From: Lachnospiraceae bacterium | Lineage (GTDB): Bacteria > Bacillota > Clostridia > Lachnospirales > Lachnospiraceae | Direction: 5' to 3' | Length of the DNA: 64,000 bases | Assembly: GCA_016284315.1 (NCBI GenBank) | Contig: JAEEOO010000034.1 | Span: 19,489-83,488, forward strand | Shown: positions 1 through 9,461 of the stretch, in pieces | Layout of the letters: every line of letters begins with the position of its first letter | How positions within the stretch are numbered: the stretch's first letter is position 1 | Position numbers and translations under genes: made by a program | The notes under the pieces: generated by a model | The model's database searches: none | Seen by the model: only the letters and a program-made list of their open reading frames with translations | Told to the model about the DNA's origin: nothing

Positions 1-9
1 CCCCGGTTT

Positions 10-1161
10 TCAAAGTTGTTCGTCTAGGCTTGCTCCGTCCCACCAATCATTTCCTTCAAATTGATGGGAATAAATTGTGAATTGATTTAATGCAGGTCCG
101 TTTATTTCATATGCCAATGGATTCTTTTTTGTGTAATTATTTAGCTTAACAAGATCAATGACATTTGGATAACTGATGGCAACATATATGATCTCATTAT
201 CATTGGCATCTATAAGTGCATATTCATATGCATCATCGAATCCGTCATTTGCAATATATGCAGGATAATTATACATTTCCTCGTCGTACATTACATTACT
301 GATGAATTCCTGATCCTGGAAACAAATTCTGCAAGTTATATTTGAAAGTCTTTCAACCTCATTTTCAAAATCCGCATCGTTATATTCAACCTTAAGAATC
401 ACATAACCATCGGTGTCAAACAGCCCTGTCTTAAGATAAAAATCGTATTTAGAACTTATAGCATTTTCCAGTGAATCCGGGAATGTCATAAATAAGCTGT
501 TTAATTCACCGCTGTATTCATCAAGTAAGTATTGTTTATCATATTCTTGCTTTTCAGACGATTTATCTGCAGGCTGAAGCATCTCTAATGCCGCAATTCC
601 GATGATCAACATGGTGGATACAATAAATTTCACTGCAACGGCTACAAGAGCGATAACAAATGCTCCTATAACTATAGTAAGTGTCTTTTTCTTTGTCAGT
701 TTTCTAAGTACACCGTTTGCATAAAGTGTTGTAATAGCCATTGCAATAAGAGCTATAAATGAAAATAATACTGCCAAAAATGAAAAAATGCTTGGTTCAT
801 AGTGAATACATTGGAATACTAGGGCGGCGGTTAAAAGACCTGTACCTATAAAACTAATTACTCTGACCCATTTAAAAAGCCTTCCCTTTTCAGAACCGGC
901 ATAATCCGCCATTTTCTCAGCTACTTCTTTGATCTCCTCATTCATATCGTTTTTCCTTTCTCCGTCGATCAGCTCGCGCACATCAATCTCGAAGAAATCT
1001 GCGATATCGGTAACAATGGAAATATCCGGCATGTTGCTTCCGGTCTCCCATCTTGATACAGTTCTTCCGCTAACATTAAAATGCTCTGCAAGCTGTTCTT
1101 GAGTCATTCCTTTTTCGTTTCTTAATTGTTTAAGGAATGATCCGATTTTTTTCTGATCCAT
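10..1161 (-). CDS. XRE-family regulator with membrane domain
   Basis: The first 65 or so residues form an XRE/Cro helix-turn-helix (GMTQEQLAEHFNVSGRTVSRW). A linker rich in charged residues follows, then about three hydrophobic segments near residues 97-117, 124-147 and 162-197. The C-terminal half (about 200-383) is a soluble domain I do not recognise. The layout suggests a DNA-binding protein tethered to the membrane, with the C-terminal part probably sensing something outside or at the membrane. The ATG start follows an AGGAGG-type ribosome site. It lies downstream of an ABC exporter gene, with a hairpin between them, so it is probably its own unit. Target and ligand are unknown. Confidence 0.8.
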   Translation of the reverse strand: MDQKKIGSFLKQLRNEKGMTQEQLAEHFNVSGRTVSRWETGSNMPDISIVTDIADFFEIDVRELIDGERKNDMNEEIKEVAEKMADYAGSEKGRLFKWVRVISFIGTGLLTAALVFQCIHYEPSIFSFLAVLFSFIALIAMAITTLYANGVLRKLTKKKTLTIVIGAFVIALVAVAVKFIVSTMLIIGIAALEMLQPADKSSEKQEYDKQYLLDEYSGELNSLFMTFPDSLENAISSKYDFYLKTGLFDTDGYVILKVEYNDADFENEVERLSNITCRICFQDQEFISNVMYDEEMYNYPAYIANDGFDDAYEYALIDANDNEIIYVAISYPNVIDLVKLNNYTKKNPLAYEINGPALNQFTIYSHQFEGNDWWDGASLDEQL

Positions 1162-1239
1162 AAAATGCCTCCTGAATCATTTTTCTAAATCGTACATGTT
1201 TTCGCGGAAAAACAACACGACATAAAGTGAGAATTATAT

Positions 1240-1264
1240 AAAAGCCGCATATTTAGCGGCTTTT
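1240..1264 (-). terminator. Hairpin terminator after the ABC exporter gene
   Basis: A perfect 9-bp inverted repeat (AAAAGCCGC / GCGGCTTTT) with a 7-base loop lies 25 bases past the exporter stop codon. On the minus strand the stem ends in a short T run, so it fits a weak Rho-independent terminator. The stem is symmetric and could act in both directions. Confidence 0.55.
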
Positions 1265-1288
1265 AAGTGTTATAGACAAGTATGTCTA

Positions 1289-3022
1289 TCATCCACGATT
1301 TTCCTGGATCTTGTTCATTCTTGCATAGCTTCCTCCAAGAGCTACAAGTTCTTCGTGGGTACCTTCTTCAGCGATACGTCCTTCTTCGATAACAAGGATC
1401 TTATCAGCGTTACGAATGGTTGACAGTCTGTGGGCAATGGCAACAATTGTATGGTTACCGGCAATATTGTTAATAGCTTTTTGAATCTGCTGCTCCGTTT
1501 CAACATCAACAGACGCGGTTGCTTCATCTAGAATGATTATAGGCGAATGACGAAGTATCGCTCTGGCGATAGCTACACGTTGTTTTTGACCACCTGATAG
1601 CCTAAGTCCACGTTCACCAACCTGAGTATCATACTGCTGAGGCATCTCCATTATAGTATCATGAATATTTGCCGCTTTTGCAGCCTCCATGATCTCATCC
1701 AAAGTTGCTTCGGGAACTGCATAACCTATGTTCTCGGCAATGCTTCCGTTAAACAAGAATGTATCTTGAAGTACAGGTGAAATATTTTTTCTAAGGCTCT
1801 CAAGAGTTACTTTTGAAATATCCTGACCATCAACAAGAATATGACCTTCTGTGGGCTCATAAAACCTTGAAATTAATTGAGTTAAAGTAGTCTTACCAAC
1901 TCCGGTGGGACCGACAAGAGCCAACATTTTTCCGGGTTCACACTTAAATGAAACATCTTTTAATACAGGAATATCATTCTCATAAGAAAAGCTCACATGA
2001 TCAAAGCTAATCTCACCCTTAACATTTTCAAGTGGTTTAGCATCTTCTGCATCCTGAATCTCACAGGGAGTATCAAGAATTGCCATAACACGTTCAGCAC
2101 CGGCCATAGCCTGTTGCATATTCTCAAGAAGGTTCGCTATACCTGCTATTGGGTTATAAAACAATCCCAAATACAAAAGGAATGCAACGATCTCTTCGAT
2201 ATGAAGCTTGTTTAAATAAGCAAGATATCCGCCAAAGGATACGATCAAAAGTGTTCCTATACCGGACAAAAACTCAACACTGGGATGAAATATGGCGCTG
2301 ATCTTGAGAGCATGAAGCTGGGCGTTTACATGATCGAAATTCTGCTCATTAATTCTCTCAGATTCATATTCTTCACGTCCAAATGACTGAATTTCCTGTA
2401 TTCCGGAAAGATTATCCTGGAGTTTTCCGTTAAGTTCACCCATCTTTTTCTGGGATATCTTAAAGAAAGGACGGATCTTTTTAGAAAAAATAAATCCGGA
2501 TAAAAGGATCAAAGGTAAAGGTGCACAAGTAATAAGTGCAAGCTTAGGGTTTATTGTAAGCAAAACAATTAACACGCCTACGAAAGTAACGACATTGGTT
2601 ATTGTTTCGGGGATCATATGAGCATATAAAAGCTCAAAATCCCTTGTGTCGTTAACCACACGGCTCATAAGGTCACCGGTCTGTTTGTCATGGAAATATC
2701 CAAGATGCATATGCTCAAGCTTGTCATAAACCTTAGTACGCATATCACCCACAAGGTACCATGCAGCTTTATGAGCAAGGAAATTACTTAAGAATCTGAA
2801 TAATACTCTGAATAGATATAACCCAAGAAGGATACCTGTCAGTACCCCTATTGTCTTTAAATCTTCCTGTTCAACACCGCCTTCAACGATACCTGTCATT
2901 CTTGCAAGAACCTTAGGTGCAGTAAGATTAACAACGGTAAGCAAAAGAGTCGATAATATGGCAAACACATAATATGCCTTATATCTGATTGCTTCTCTGC
3001 TTAGTCTCCACAACATTTTCAT
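1289..3022 (-). CDS. ABC transporter, fused permease and ATPase
   Basis: This 577-residue half-transporter has an N-terminal six-helix exporter-type membrane domain (about 1-310) and a C-terminal ATPase. Visible motifs are Walker A (GPTGVGKTT, near 370), the signature LSGGQKQR and Walker B (IIILDEATASVD). The architecture is that of MsbA/LmrA-like exporters, which act as dimers at the inner membrane. No partner half-transporter is nearby, so a homodimer is likely. The substrate cannot be read from the sequence. The ATG has a GGAG site 9 bases upstream. The RNase gene ends 27 bases upstream, so the two may be cotranscribed. Confidence 0.9.
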   Translation of the reverse strand: MKMLWRLSREAIRYKAYYVFAILSTLLLTVVNLTAPKVLARMTGIVEGGVEQEDLKTIGVLTGILLGLYLFRVLFRFLSNFLAHKAAWYLVGDMRTKVYDKLEHMHLGYFHDKQTGDLMSRVVNDTRDFELLYAHMIPETITNVVTFVGVLIVLLTINPKLALITCAPLPLILLSGFIFSKKIRPFFKISQKKMGELNGKLQDNLSGIQEIQSFGREEYESERINEQNFDHVNAQLHALKISAIFHPSVEFLSGIGTLLIVSFGGYLAYLNKLHIEEIVAFLLYLGLFYNPIAGIANLLENMQQAMAGAERVMAILDTPCEIQDAEDAKPLENVKGEISFDHVSFSYENDIPVLKDVSFKCEPGKMLALVGPTGVGKTTLTQLISRFYEPTEGHILVDGQDISKVTLESLRKNISPVLQDTFLFNGSIAENIGYAVPEATLDEIMEAAKAANIHDTIMEMPQQYDTQVGERGLRLSGGQKQRVAIARAILRHSPIIILDEATASVDVETEQQIQKAINNIAGNHTIVAIAHRLSTIRNADKILVIEEGRIAEEGTHEELVALGGSYARMNKIQENRG

Positions 3023-3049
3023 TGTTCATTTCTCCATTTTGTGACTGAT

Positions 3050-4066
3050 CTAGTTAAGTAATGATACTATCTCGGAAAGAGGCTTTTCGGTCTTCTGCCT
3101 TGTAAGCTCCATTATACCGAGAGGAGTAATGTCAATTACTTTTACGATTACTTTATCTTTACTTACGAACTCTTCCATGGCTTTGATCAAAGTTTCTTTA
3201 TCCTCTTCAGAGTCCATATTAATAAAGTCAATAAGGATCATACCGCTGATATTTCGAAGTTTAAGCTGCATTGCTATCTCTTCAGCGGCTTCTTCATTAA
3301 GCTTATAAACTATATCCGATGCATCCGCCTTCTTGGAAGGAGTGTTCTTACCTGAGTTTACATCAATAACAGTCAATGCTTCCGTATGATTTATTATCAG
3401 ATATCCTCCGCTTTTAAGAAAGACTTTTGGAGAAACGGCTTTTTCAAGTTTTGTTTTTAATGAAAAAAGCTCCTGTAAGCCTAATTTTTCATCTTTATAC
3501 AGCTCTACGGGAACGTCTTTATACTCTGATAAAGAAGCGAAAATCTCGTCATTATCGGTAATGATCTTAACAAAATCACCCGCCAGGTACTTTGCTCTTA
3601 TAAAAGAGATCAGACTGTTATCAGGCTTATAAAGAACATTAAATGCTGATTTATATTTCCAACCATCGGTTAACTTTTTGTAATTCACTTTGGCTGATAC
3701 GGAAATTCTTTTGCCCTTTTGTTCATCTGAAATGATCTTAACGGGTACAAGATCTCCCTGCTTTAAAGGAAGCACATTATCAGGAACATTGGATAACTTT
3801 AAGAAAGCTTCCGTATCTTGCGAAAGCTTAACAAAAGCAGCTCCTATATCCTTTTTAACTGCGGATACTCTTGAAAGAATGATCTCCCCCGCCTTAGTCT
3901 CTTTAGGCATTGCAAAAACAGACATAAGGCGGTTTTCATCAATAAGAAACAGTCCGAAACTATCGGAATAGTCCAGAATTATAAGTCTTCCCCCAAGGCT
4001 TTGAACAGCAGTATGAAGTTGATTTGCCTCTGTCACTTCGTGACGAACTTCTATATTACGGCTCAA
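3050..4066 (-). CDS. Ribonuclease E/G family protein (short form)
   Basis: RNase E/G family endoribonuclease, expected to cleave single-stranded RNA in rRNA or mRNA processing. It has an S1-like N-terminal part and the catalytic DNase I-like region with both metal-binding aspartates (VIDVNSGKN near residue 234 and MILIDFINM near 276). At 338 residues it is shorter than E. coli RNase G (489), and it lacks the CPxCxGxG zinc-link and the region after it. The start is TTG, overlapping the stop of the upstream gene in a TTGA arrangement, which implies translational coupling. The genes upstream are the TIGR03936 and TIGR03960 proteins, a grouping I recall as common in Clostridia. Confidence 0.85.
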   Translation of the reverse strand: MSRNIEVRHEVTEANQLHTAVQSLGGRLIILDYSDSFGLFLIDENRLMSVFAMPKETKAGEIILSRVSAVKKDIGAAFVKLSQDTEAFLKLSNVPDNVLPLKQGDLVPVKIISDEQKGKRISVSAKVNYKKLTDGWKYKSAFNVLYKPDNSLISFIRAKYLAGDFVKIITDNDEIFASLSEYKDVPVELYKDEKLGLQELFSLKTKLEKAVSPKVFLKSGGYLIINHTEALTVIDVNSGKNTPSKKADASDIVYKLNEEAAEEIAMQLKLRNISGMILIDFINMDSEEDKETLIKAMEEFVSKDKVIVKVIDITPLGIMELTRQKTEKPLSEIVSLLN

Positions 4067-4827
4067 ACAATTGTCCCCACTTCATCCATAGAGATTAAGT
4101 TATCATTCTCATCCCTGGTATATGTATCTTTTCTATAGATCATTAAGGAGTTCTCTTTAAGTTCTCCCTTTAAGAATCCGGTGAAAAGTTCCATCAATGC
4201 GGATGCTTTTATGTTATAACCACTGGATGCATCCAAGATTGCATGGAAACATGCATCTTCTTCATCCCATGAGAATTCAAATATCCTCTCTTTGATATCA
4301 ACTTCTCTGGGCCCGGCTTTTCCAACCTTAACAAGGATTATTGAATCCTGTGAGAGAAAAGTTTTTATAGCATCTTCTACTTTACTGCTGTCAACCAGAA
4401 CATCTTTTAAACATTCCGGCTCACGTCCCTCTTTAAAAGCAATCTTATACTCGGCAGCTGCTACGCTTGCCATAGCATTTCCGCTCTTTTCAGGAAGACG
4501 CTTAACAGAAAGAGCCTGAATCTCCGGAACAGATGCATTATTTATCCTGTTCTTTAATTCTTCACAGCCAATCTCAGAATTCATACGAATATCCATGTAT
4601 TCTCCGTCGGATTCAACGCCAACCGAAAGAGGTTGGGCAAAGGTTGTTATCTGATGAGGCGAGTAACCGTTGGTGTAAGCTACATCAACTTCTGCACGTC
4701 TCAAAACCTTCTGAAAAAAACGCATAACATCCAAATGCCCGATATACCTAAGTGCACCGTGCTTAGAAAACCTTACGCGATAATCGTAATATACAGGTTT
4801 GTTATTGTTATTATTAGTTTCTGACAT
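4063..4827 (-). CDS. TIGR03936 / DUF2344 radical SAM-associated protein
   Basis: This 254-residue protein begins with the typical RVRFSKHGALRYIGHLDVMR stretch of the DUF2344/TIGR03936 family and continues with YSPHQITTFAQPLSVGVES. Family members are found next to, or fused to, TIGR03960 radical SAM enzymes; their function is unknown, but an RNA-related role has been proposed because of the RNase partner. Here it lies 9 bases after the TIGR03960 gene and overlaps the RNase E/G gene by 4 bases, so the three are almost certainly one translationally linked unit. No cysteine cluster of its own is seen. Confidence 0.88.
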   Translation of the reverse strand: MSETNNNNNKPVYYDYRVRFSKHGALRYIGHLDVMRFFQKVLRRAEVDVAYTNGYSPHQITTFAQPLSVGVESDGEYMDIRMNSEIGCEELKNRINNASVPEIQALSVKRLPEKSGNAMASVAAAEYKIAFKEGREPECLKDVLVDSSKVEDAIKTFLSQDSIILVKVGKAGPREVDIKERIFEFSWDEEDACFHAILDASSGYNIKASALMELFTGFLKGELKENSLMIYRKDTYTRDENDNLISMDEVGTIV

Positions 4828-4836
4828 AATTAATCC

Positions 4837-6720
4837 TTATTTGCCTGCAAAGCAAATTCCTACTCCAAATTGAGCTCCGCCACATCCCGAACACTGCTGT
4901 GAACAGTTGGGTGTTACTTCTCCTTTTTGAGCTCTGTGCCATTCTCTTAAAAGAAAGGCTTTATTGACACCGCATGACAAGAAATCCCATGGGAATATCT
5001 CATCATCATTTCTTGTTCTTGAAGTGTAGAACCAGGGATCGATTCCGCATTCCTCAAAACTTTCGAGCCAACGGTTATGATCGTAATATTCAGTCCAGCT
5101 TTCAAAGAAGCTACCCTTTTTATAAACAGAAAGGATTGCTGCAGCTACTCTTCTGTCACCTCTAGCTAAGACTCCTTCAAGTACGCTTAGATCGGCATCG
5201 TGCCAATTGTATTTGATGGATTTCTGATTGAGCTGTTCTGTAATAGCTGTTCTGCAGAAATATGCTTTTGAAATAAAATCTTCTTTTGTACACTGAGGTG
5301 CCCACTGGAAAGCAGTAAAAGGCTTAGGCACAAAGAAGGAAGTGCTGACGGTTATCTGTATCTTTCCGTTTACACGCTTTTCCTTAGGTACCACATCAAA
5401 GAAGGTAGCGGCGATTTCATTGGAAAGCTCTGCAATGCCTCTGATATCCTCTTCAGTCTCAAAAGGATGTCCAAGCATAAAATAAAGCTTAACCTTGTTC
5501 CAACCGCCTAAAAAAGCCTCTGTGGAACCGTTAATTATATCTTCCTGAGTAAGTCCTTTGTTGATGACATTACGAAGCCTCTGAGTTCCTGCTTCCGGAG
5601 CAAAAGTAAGGCTTGTCTTTTTTACATCCTGAACCTTGCTCATTACGTCCAAAGAAAAGGCATCTATTCTAAGGGAAGGAAGGGTTATATTTACATGTCT
5701 CTTTGAACATTCTTCCAGTAAGAAATCAAGGAGTTCGGGAAGTTTTGAATAGTCGCTGGATGAAAGTGAACTTAAGGAAATCTCCTCGTGTCCTGTGTTC
5801 TTCATCATCTCAACAGCGTATCTCTTAAGGACTTCCACGTCACGTTCTCTGACAGGTCTGTATAATTCGCCTGCCTGACAGAAACGACATCCTCTGATAC
5901 AGCCTCTCATGATCTCAAGTACAATACGATCCTGCGTACATTTGATATAAGGTACAACAGGCTTCATGGGATAATAAGTATCTGAAAGATCCTTAACTAC
6001 TTCCTTCATGATCTCTTTGGGAACATCATCGTACTTTGGAGTAAAAGCTTTGATAGTTCCATCCTCGTTATAAGTTACATCGTATAACGAAGGTACATAC
6101 ATGCCGGGAATAGTACCGGCTTTATGAAGGAATTCTGCTCTGCTTAAACCTTCATCCTTGCACTTTTCATACAGATCCAGAAGTTCTCTGTATCTTGTTT
6201 CGCCCTCACCGATATAGAACATATCAAAGAAATCAGCGATGGGTTCCGGATTATAGGTACAGGGACCGCCTCCGATGACAATGGGACAATCCTCACCTCT
6301 GTCCTTAGATAAAAGAGGGATCTGAGCAAGGTCAAGGACCTGTAAAATATTGGTATAACACATTTCGTACTGAATGGTTATACCAAGAAAATCCATATTT
6401 TTAACCGGCTCCTGAGATTCGAGGGCAAAGAGAGGGATATTCTGTTCTCTCATGATCTTGTCAAGGTCGACCCAGGGAGCATAAACTCGTTCACACCAGC
6501 AATCCTCAAATTTATTGAACATGTCATAGAGGATCTGGATTCCGAGATGTGACATTCCTATCTCATAAACATCCGGAAAGCACATGCAAAAACGGACGCG
6601 AACTTTATCCGCGTCTTTAACTACTGAATTAACTTCATGTCCGATATATCTCTCCGGCTTTTCAATCTTCATCAGGATATCATCCGAAAGAGCAAGTTTT
6701 GTATTCCAAAATTCTTTCAT
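4837..6720 (-). CDS. TIGR03960 B12-binding radical SAM protein
   Basis: A 627-residue protein with an N-terminal cobalamin-binding-like region (about 30-200, including GMSHLGIQILYD and VIGGGPCTYNPEPIADFFD) and a radical SAM core with the CxxxCxxC cluster motif in RGCIRGCRFCQAG near residue 276. The C-terminus has a further cysteine cluster (CSQQCSGCGG) that could hold a second Fe-S centre. The substrate of this family is not known to me. It is followed by its usual partner TIGR03936 and by RNase E/G. The adjacent hydrolase gene ends 20 bases upstream. Confidence 0.9.
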   Translation of the reverse strand: MKEFWNTKLALSDDILMKIEKPERYIGHEVNSVVKDADKVRVRFCMCFPDVYEIGMSHLGIQILYDMFNKFEDCWCERVYAPWVDLDKIMREQNIPLFALESQEPVKNMDFLGITIQYEMCYTNILQVLDLAQIPLLSKDRGEDCPIVIGGGPCTYNPEPIADFFDMFYIGEGETRYRELLDLYEKCKDEGLSRAEFLHKAGTIPGMYVPSLYDVTYNEDGTIKAFTPKYDDVPKEIMKEVVKDLSDTYYPMKPVVPYIKCTQDRIVLEIMRGCIRGCRFCQAGELYRPVRERDVEVLKRYAVEMMKNTGHEEISLSSLSSSDYSKLPELLDFLLEECSKRHVNITLPSLRIDAFSLDVMSKVQDVKKTSLTFAPEAGTQRLRNVINKGLTQEDIINGSTEAFLGGWNKVKLYFMLGHPFETEEDIRGIAELSNEIAATFFDVVPKEKRVNGKIQITVSTSFFVPKPFTAFQWAPQCTKEDFISKAYFCRTAITEQLNQKSIKYNWHDADLSVLEGVLARGDRRVAAAILSVYKKGSFFESWTEYYDHNRWLESFEECGIDPWFYTSRTRNDDEIFPWDFLSCGVNKAFLLREWHRAQKGEVTPNCSQQCSGCGGAQFGVGICFAGK

Positions 6721-6740
6721 TAAAACCTATTCCTATATTT

Positions 6741-7475
6741 TCAATCTTCTAAGAAAAACTCTATTATCTTATCAGCCGCCAAATCTTGCTGCTCCTCTTC
6801 TGTGATCGTAGCAATACCGTCACCTCTTTGAAAACCGTAATCGCCAAAGTAAGCATGGTTTCCACCATGAAGGATATATTTCTCAGAACCTCTGGGAATA
6901 TTCGGCAGATTCTTGTTGAATGTATCTTTGTTTAAAACATCATCTTCAGATCCGTAAATGATCAGGGTTTTTACGGATTCATCAATCTTTTTTGTAGAAA
7001 ATGAAGCACAAAGAGCCAATCCATCAATTATATCGCTGTGAGAAGCGGTATAAATCGAACAGGCAGCGCCACCGAGTGAGTGCCCTGCCATATAATAATT
7101 CTCATAAGAATAGTTTGAAATTACATCATCAGCGAAATTAATTCCAAGAAACGCAAGATGGAATGGCATATCTACAATGTAAACATCCATTCCTCTTTCA
7201 GCAATCTTTTTGAGGAAAGGGGCGTAACTTTCAACTTCCACCTTCGCACCGGGATAAAAGATCATGAGGTCTTCTTCACCGGGTCCATCAAAAAGATAAT
7301 CCTTATCTACTTGTATAACACTAACAGAATCATCAGACTCCAAAGCTGCTAAAGCTTTGGGAGTGGCATGATAATAGAAACCGGTATAGACTAAAAAGAT
7401 CACTACCGGGATCATGATAAGAGCACATATGATAAATAAAACTCTTAATCCTTTTTTGCTCTTTTTCTTTTCCAT
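6741..7475 (-). CDS. Membrane-anchored alpha/beta hydrolase
   Basis: The 244-residue protein has one N-terminal hydrophobic segment (about 10-32) after a lysine-rich start, so it is likely anchored with the enzyme domain outside. The alpha/beta hydrolase nucleophile elbow GHSLGG is near residue 132; a candidate acid (YGSEDD) and a histidine in HGGNHAYFGDYG complete a plausible triad. The natural substrate is unknown; esterase-like activity is the default guess. It begins 3 bases after the hisIE stop codon and so sits in the same transcript, although no link with histidine synthesis is evident. Confidence 0.8.
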   Translation of the reverse strand: MEKKKSKKGLRVLFIICALIMIPVVIFLVYTGFYYHATPKALAALESDDSVSVIQVDKDYLFDGPGEEDLMIFYPGAKVEVESYAPFLKKIAERGMDVYIVDMPFHLAFLGINFADDVISNYSYENYYMAGHSLGGAACSIYTASHSDIIDGLALCASFSTKKIDESVKTLIIYGSEDDVLNKDTFNKNLPNIPRGSEKYILHGGNHAYFGDYGFQRGDGIATITEEEQQDLAADKIIEFFLED

Positions 7476-7478
7476 TTC

Positions 7479-8765
7479 CTATCTGTTTGCAAGTTCGGTC
7501 GTAATATCTTCCCAGCTTACACCCTTTTCAACCATAAGAACCATCATATGATAAAGGAAATCACTGATCTCGTACTTAACTTCGTTGGCATTGGGATTCT
7601 TGGCTGCAATTACAATCTCTGTTGCTTCTTCTCCAAGTTTCTTTAATATTTTGTCGATTCCCTTATCAAATAAGTAGTTGGTATAAGAGCCTTCCTTTGG
7701 ATGAATCTTGCGATCTTTGATAACATCCATAACTTCCTCGAAGACCATAAGCGGGTTATCGGGTTCCTGATAATCCTTCTTAGTGATCTCGTTAAAGAAA
7801 CAACTCTTAGCTCCCGTATGACAGGCTACACCAACCTGTGAAACCTTTGCAAGGATGGTATCCATGTCACAATCTGCTGTAAGACTCTTTACATACTGGT
7901 AGTGTCCGCTGGTCTCGCCCTTGAGCCAAAGTTCATTGCGGCTTCTGCTGTAATAAGTCATCTTACCGGTAAGAAGTGTATTCTCGAAGGCTTCTTTATT
8001 CATGTAAGCCACCATGAGCACTTCATCCGTACGGTAATCCTGAACTACAACAGGCACTAATCCGTCAGGGCCCAATTTAAAGCTTTCCCATGTAAATGCT
8101 GATTTAAGAGACACAATGGGAATATCATTCTCAATGCAAAGATTCTTTAAATTCTGGATCTCGTTAACATTGTCATTTATGGTATTACCTGTAACACCAT
8201 TAACCGACGGATATGCAAAGATCTCAAGGAGTTTATTAAGGGCAATGTTGTTTATCTGCACCATGAAAGGAAGCTGAGTAACTGCCATGGTCTCACGTAT
8301 TGCATGAGGGTTCATAAGGATAAGTGATGAAACATACTTATCAACAACCTCTGCATTGTCGGATATAACCGTTGGATCATCAAAACGGGCAAGGATTTTT
8401 TCTTTGCCAAACTTTAATGAAACCTCTTCAGTTATATCGATGTTAGACTGAAGGCTGTAATCAAGGATTGCTTTAGCACATCCCGCATACAGTATCTTCT
8501 TAACATCTTCCATGCGCTTAATGTTACCGCCGCCAATTACATCAACCTCAGACTCTTTTGCAATCTCTTTGAGAATATCGATGGCGATTTCATGTTCTTC
8601 ATCAGTCTCAGACATATCAAACACGATGATCTCATCCGCATTATTCTCCATGTATTTATGCACGAGACGTAAAGGGTCCGTTTCTACTACCTGGGTATCC
8701 TCAAGGCCTCTTACTGCATGGGTCTGGTATAAATAGATGCATGGCACAAATTTTTTAATAAACAT
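7479..8765 (-). CDS. hisIE: HisIE with an N-terminal HisF/HisA-like barrel
   Basis: The C-terminal part holds phosphoribosyl-AMP cyclohydrolase (HisI, about 228-325, with the DCDMD metal site and [12 protein letters not shown]) and phosphoribosyl-ATP pyrophosphatase (HisE, about 340-428, with [14 protein letters not shown]). These catalyse steps 2 and 3 of histidine synthesis. Unlike the usual HisIE of about 200 residues, this one is 428: residues 1-225 resemble a HisF/HisA TIM barrel, with FVPCIY at the start, a phosphate-site [15 protein letters not shown] and a VNGVTGNT loop. The residue matching catalytic Asp11 of HisF is Tyr11; Asp130 seems kept. So the barrel is probably not a cyclase. 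A strong internal promoter lies just upstream. Confidence 0.9.
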   Translation of the reverse strand: MFIKKFVPCIYLYQTHAVRGLEDTQVVETDPLRLVHKYMENNADEIIVFDMSETDEEHEIAIDILKEIAKESEVDVIGGGNIKRMEDVKKILYAGCAKAILDYSLQSNIDITEEVSLKFGKEKILARFDDPTVISDNAEVVDKYVSSLILMNPHAIRETMAVTQLPFMVQINNIALNKLLEIFAYPSVNGVTGNTINDNVNEIQNLKNLCIENDIPIVSLKSAFTWESFKLGPDGLVPVVVQDYRTDEVLMVAYMNKEAFENTLLTGKMTYYSRSRNELWLKGETSGHYQYVKSLTADCDMDTILAKVSQVGVACHTGAKSCFFNEITKKDYQEPDNPLMVFEEVMDVIKDRKIHPKEGSYTNYLFDKGIDKILKKLGEEATEIVIAAKNPNANEVKYEISDFLYHMMVLMVEKGVSWEDITTELANR

Positions 8766-8796
8766 GGGGTAACTCCCTATTTGTTAAGGTTATTCT

Positions 8797-8825
8797 AGTA
8801 TAAATGGAAAAACGTTTTTTTTCAA
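8797..8825 (-). promoter_or_regulatory. Sigma-A promoter before hisIE
   Basis: On the minus strand, TTGAAA (8820-8825) and TATACT (8797-8802) are separated by exactly 17 bases in the 97-base gap between hisB and hisIE. Each hexamer matches the consensus at five of six positions. It would give hisIE and the genes after it a transcript independent of the hisZ promoter, with a leader of about 25 bases. Confidence 0.7.
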
Positions 8826-8862
8826 GTAATCTAAGGTATGAGCACTTCTTAAGGAAGTTGTT

Positions 8863-9450
8863 CTAAATAGTACCCTTTGTACTCATTACTCCCTCAAGTC
8901 TGGGCTCCTTGCTTGTAGCCATATCAAGAGCTTTTGCAAAAGCCTTGAACATTGCTTCTGCAACATGGTGAGCGTTTCCGCCGTCTAAAACCTTGATGTG
9001 TAGGTTCATTCCGGCGCTATAGCTAACAGCATAGAAAAACTCATGGATAAGCTCTGTATCAAGATCTCCGATCATGGGGGCCTTAAATTCGTAATCAAAG
9101 TTAAGATACGGTCTACCGCAAAGATCTACGGCGCATAATACAAGGACTTCATCCATGGGAAGGACGAAATATCCGTAACGTTTCATGCCTGCCTTATCTC
9201 CTACAGCATCCTTAATTGCGTTACCAAGCACAATACCACAGTCTTCAACGGTGTGATGACCGTCAACCTGTAGATCACCCTTGATCTTAACATCAAGATC
9301 AAAGAAACCATGTTTTGAAAAGCCTTCAAGCATGTGATCAAAGAATCCGATGCCGGTATCGATTTTATTTTTTCCGGTTCCGTCAATGTTAAGGATTAAA
9401 GTAATGTCTGTTTCTTTGGTTTTACGTTTTACAGTAGTTGTGTATGTCAT
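8863..9450 (-). CDS. hisB: Imidazoleglycerol-phosphate dehydratase
   Basis: HisB dehydrates imidazole glycerol phosphate to imidazole acetol phosphate in histidine synthesis. At 195 residues it is the monofunctional form, without the histidinol-phosphatase domain of E. coli HisB. The metal-binding histidine motifs HHTVEDCGIVLG (near 66) and HHVAEAMFKAFAKAL (near 161), as well as GIGFFDHML, are all present. A GAGGA ribosome site precedes the ATG. It follows hisD by 11 bases. Confidence 0.96.
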   Translation of the reverse strand: MTYTTTVKRKTKETDITLILNIDGTGKNKIDTGIGFFDHMLEGFSKHGFFDLDVKIKGDLQVDGHHTVEDCGIVLGNAIKDAVGDKAGMKRYGYFVLPMDEVLVLCAVDLCGRPYLNFDYEFKAPMIGDLDTELIHEFFYAVSYSAGMNLHIKVLDGGNAHHVAEAMFKAFAKALDMATSKEPRLEGVMSTKGTI

Positions 9451-9461
9451 GATTTTCCTCT

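Noticed and set aside
1162..1239. Promoter of the XRE regulator
   Set aside because: Candidate boxes (TTGTTT and TACGAT) are only 15 bases apart and poor; not supported enough to list.
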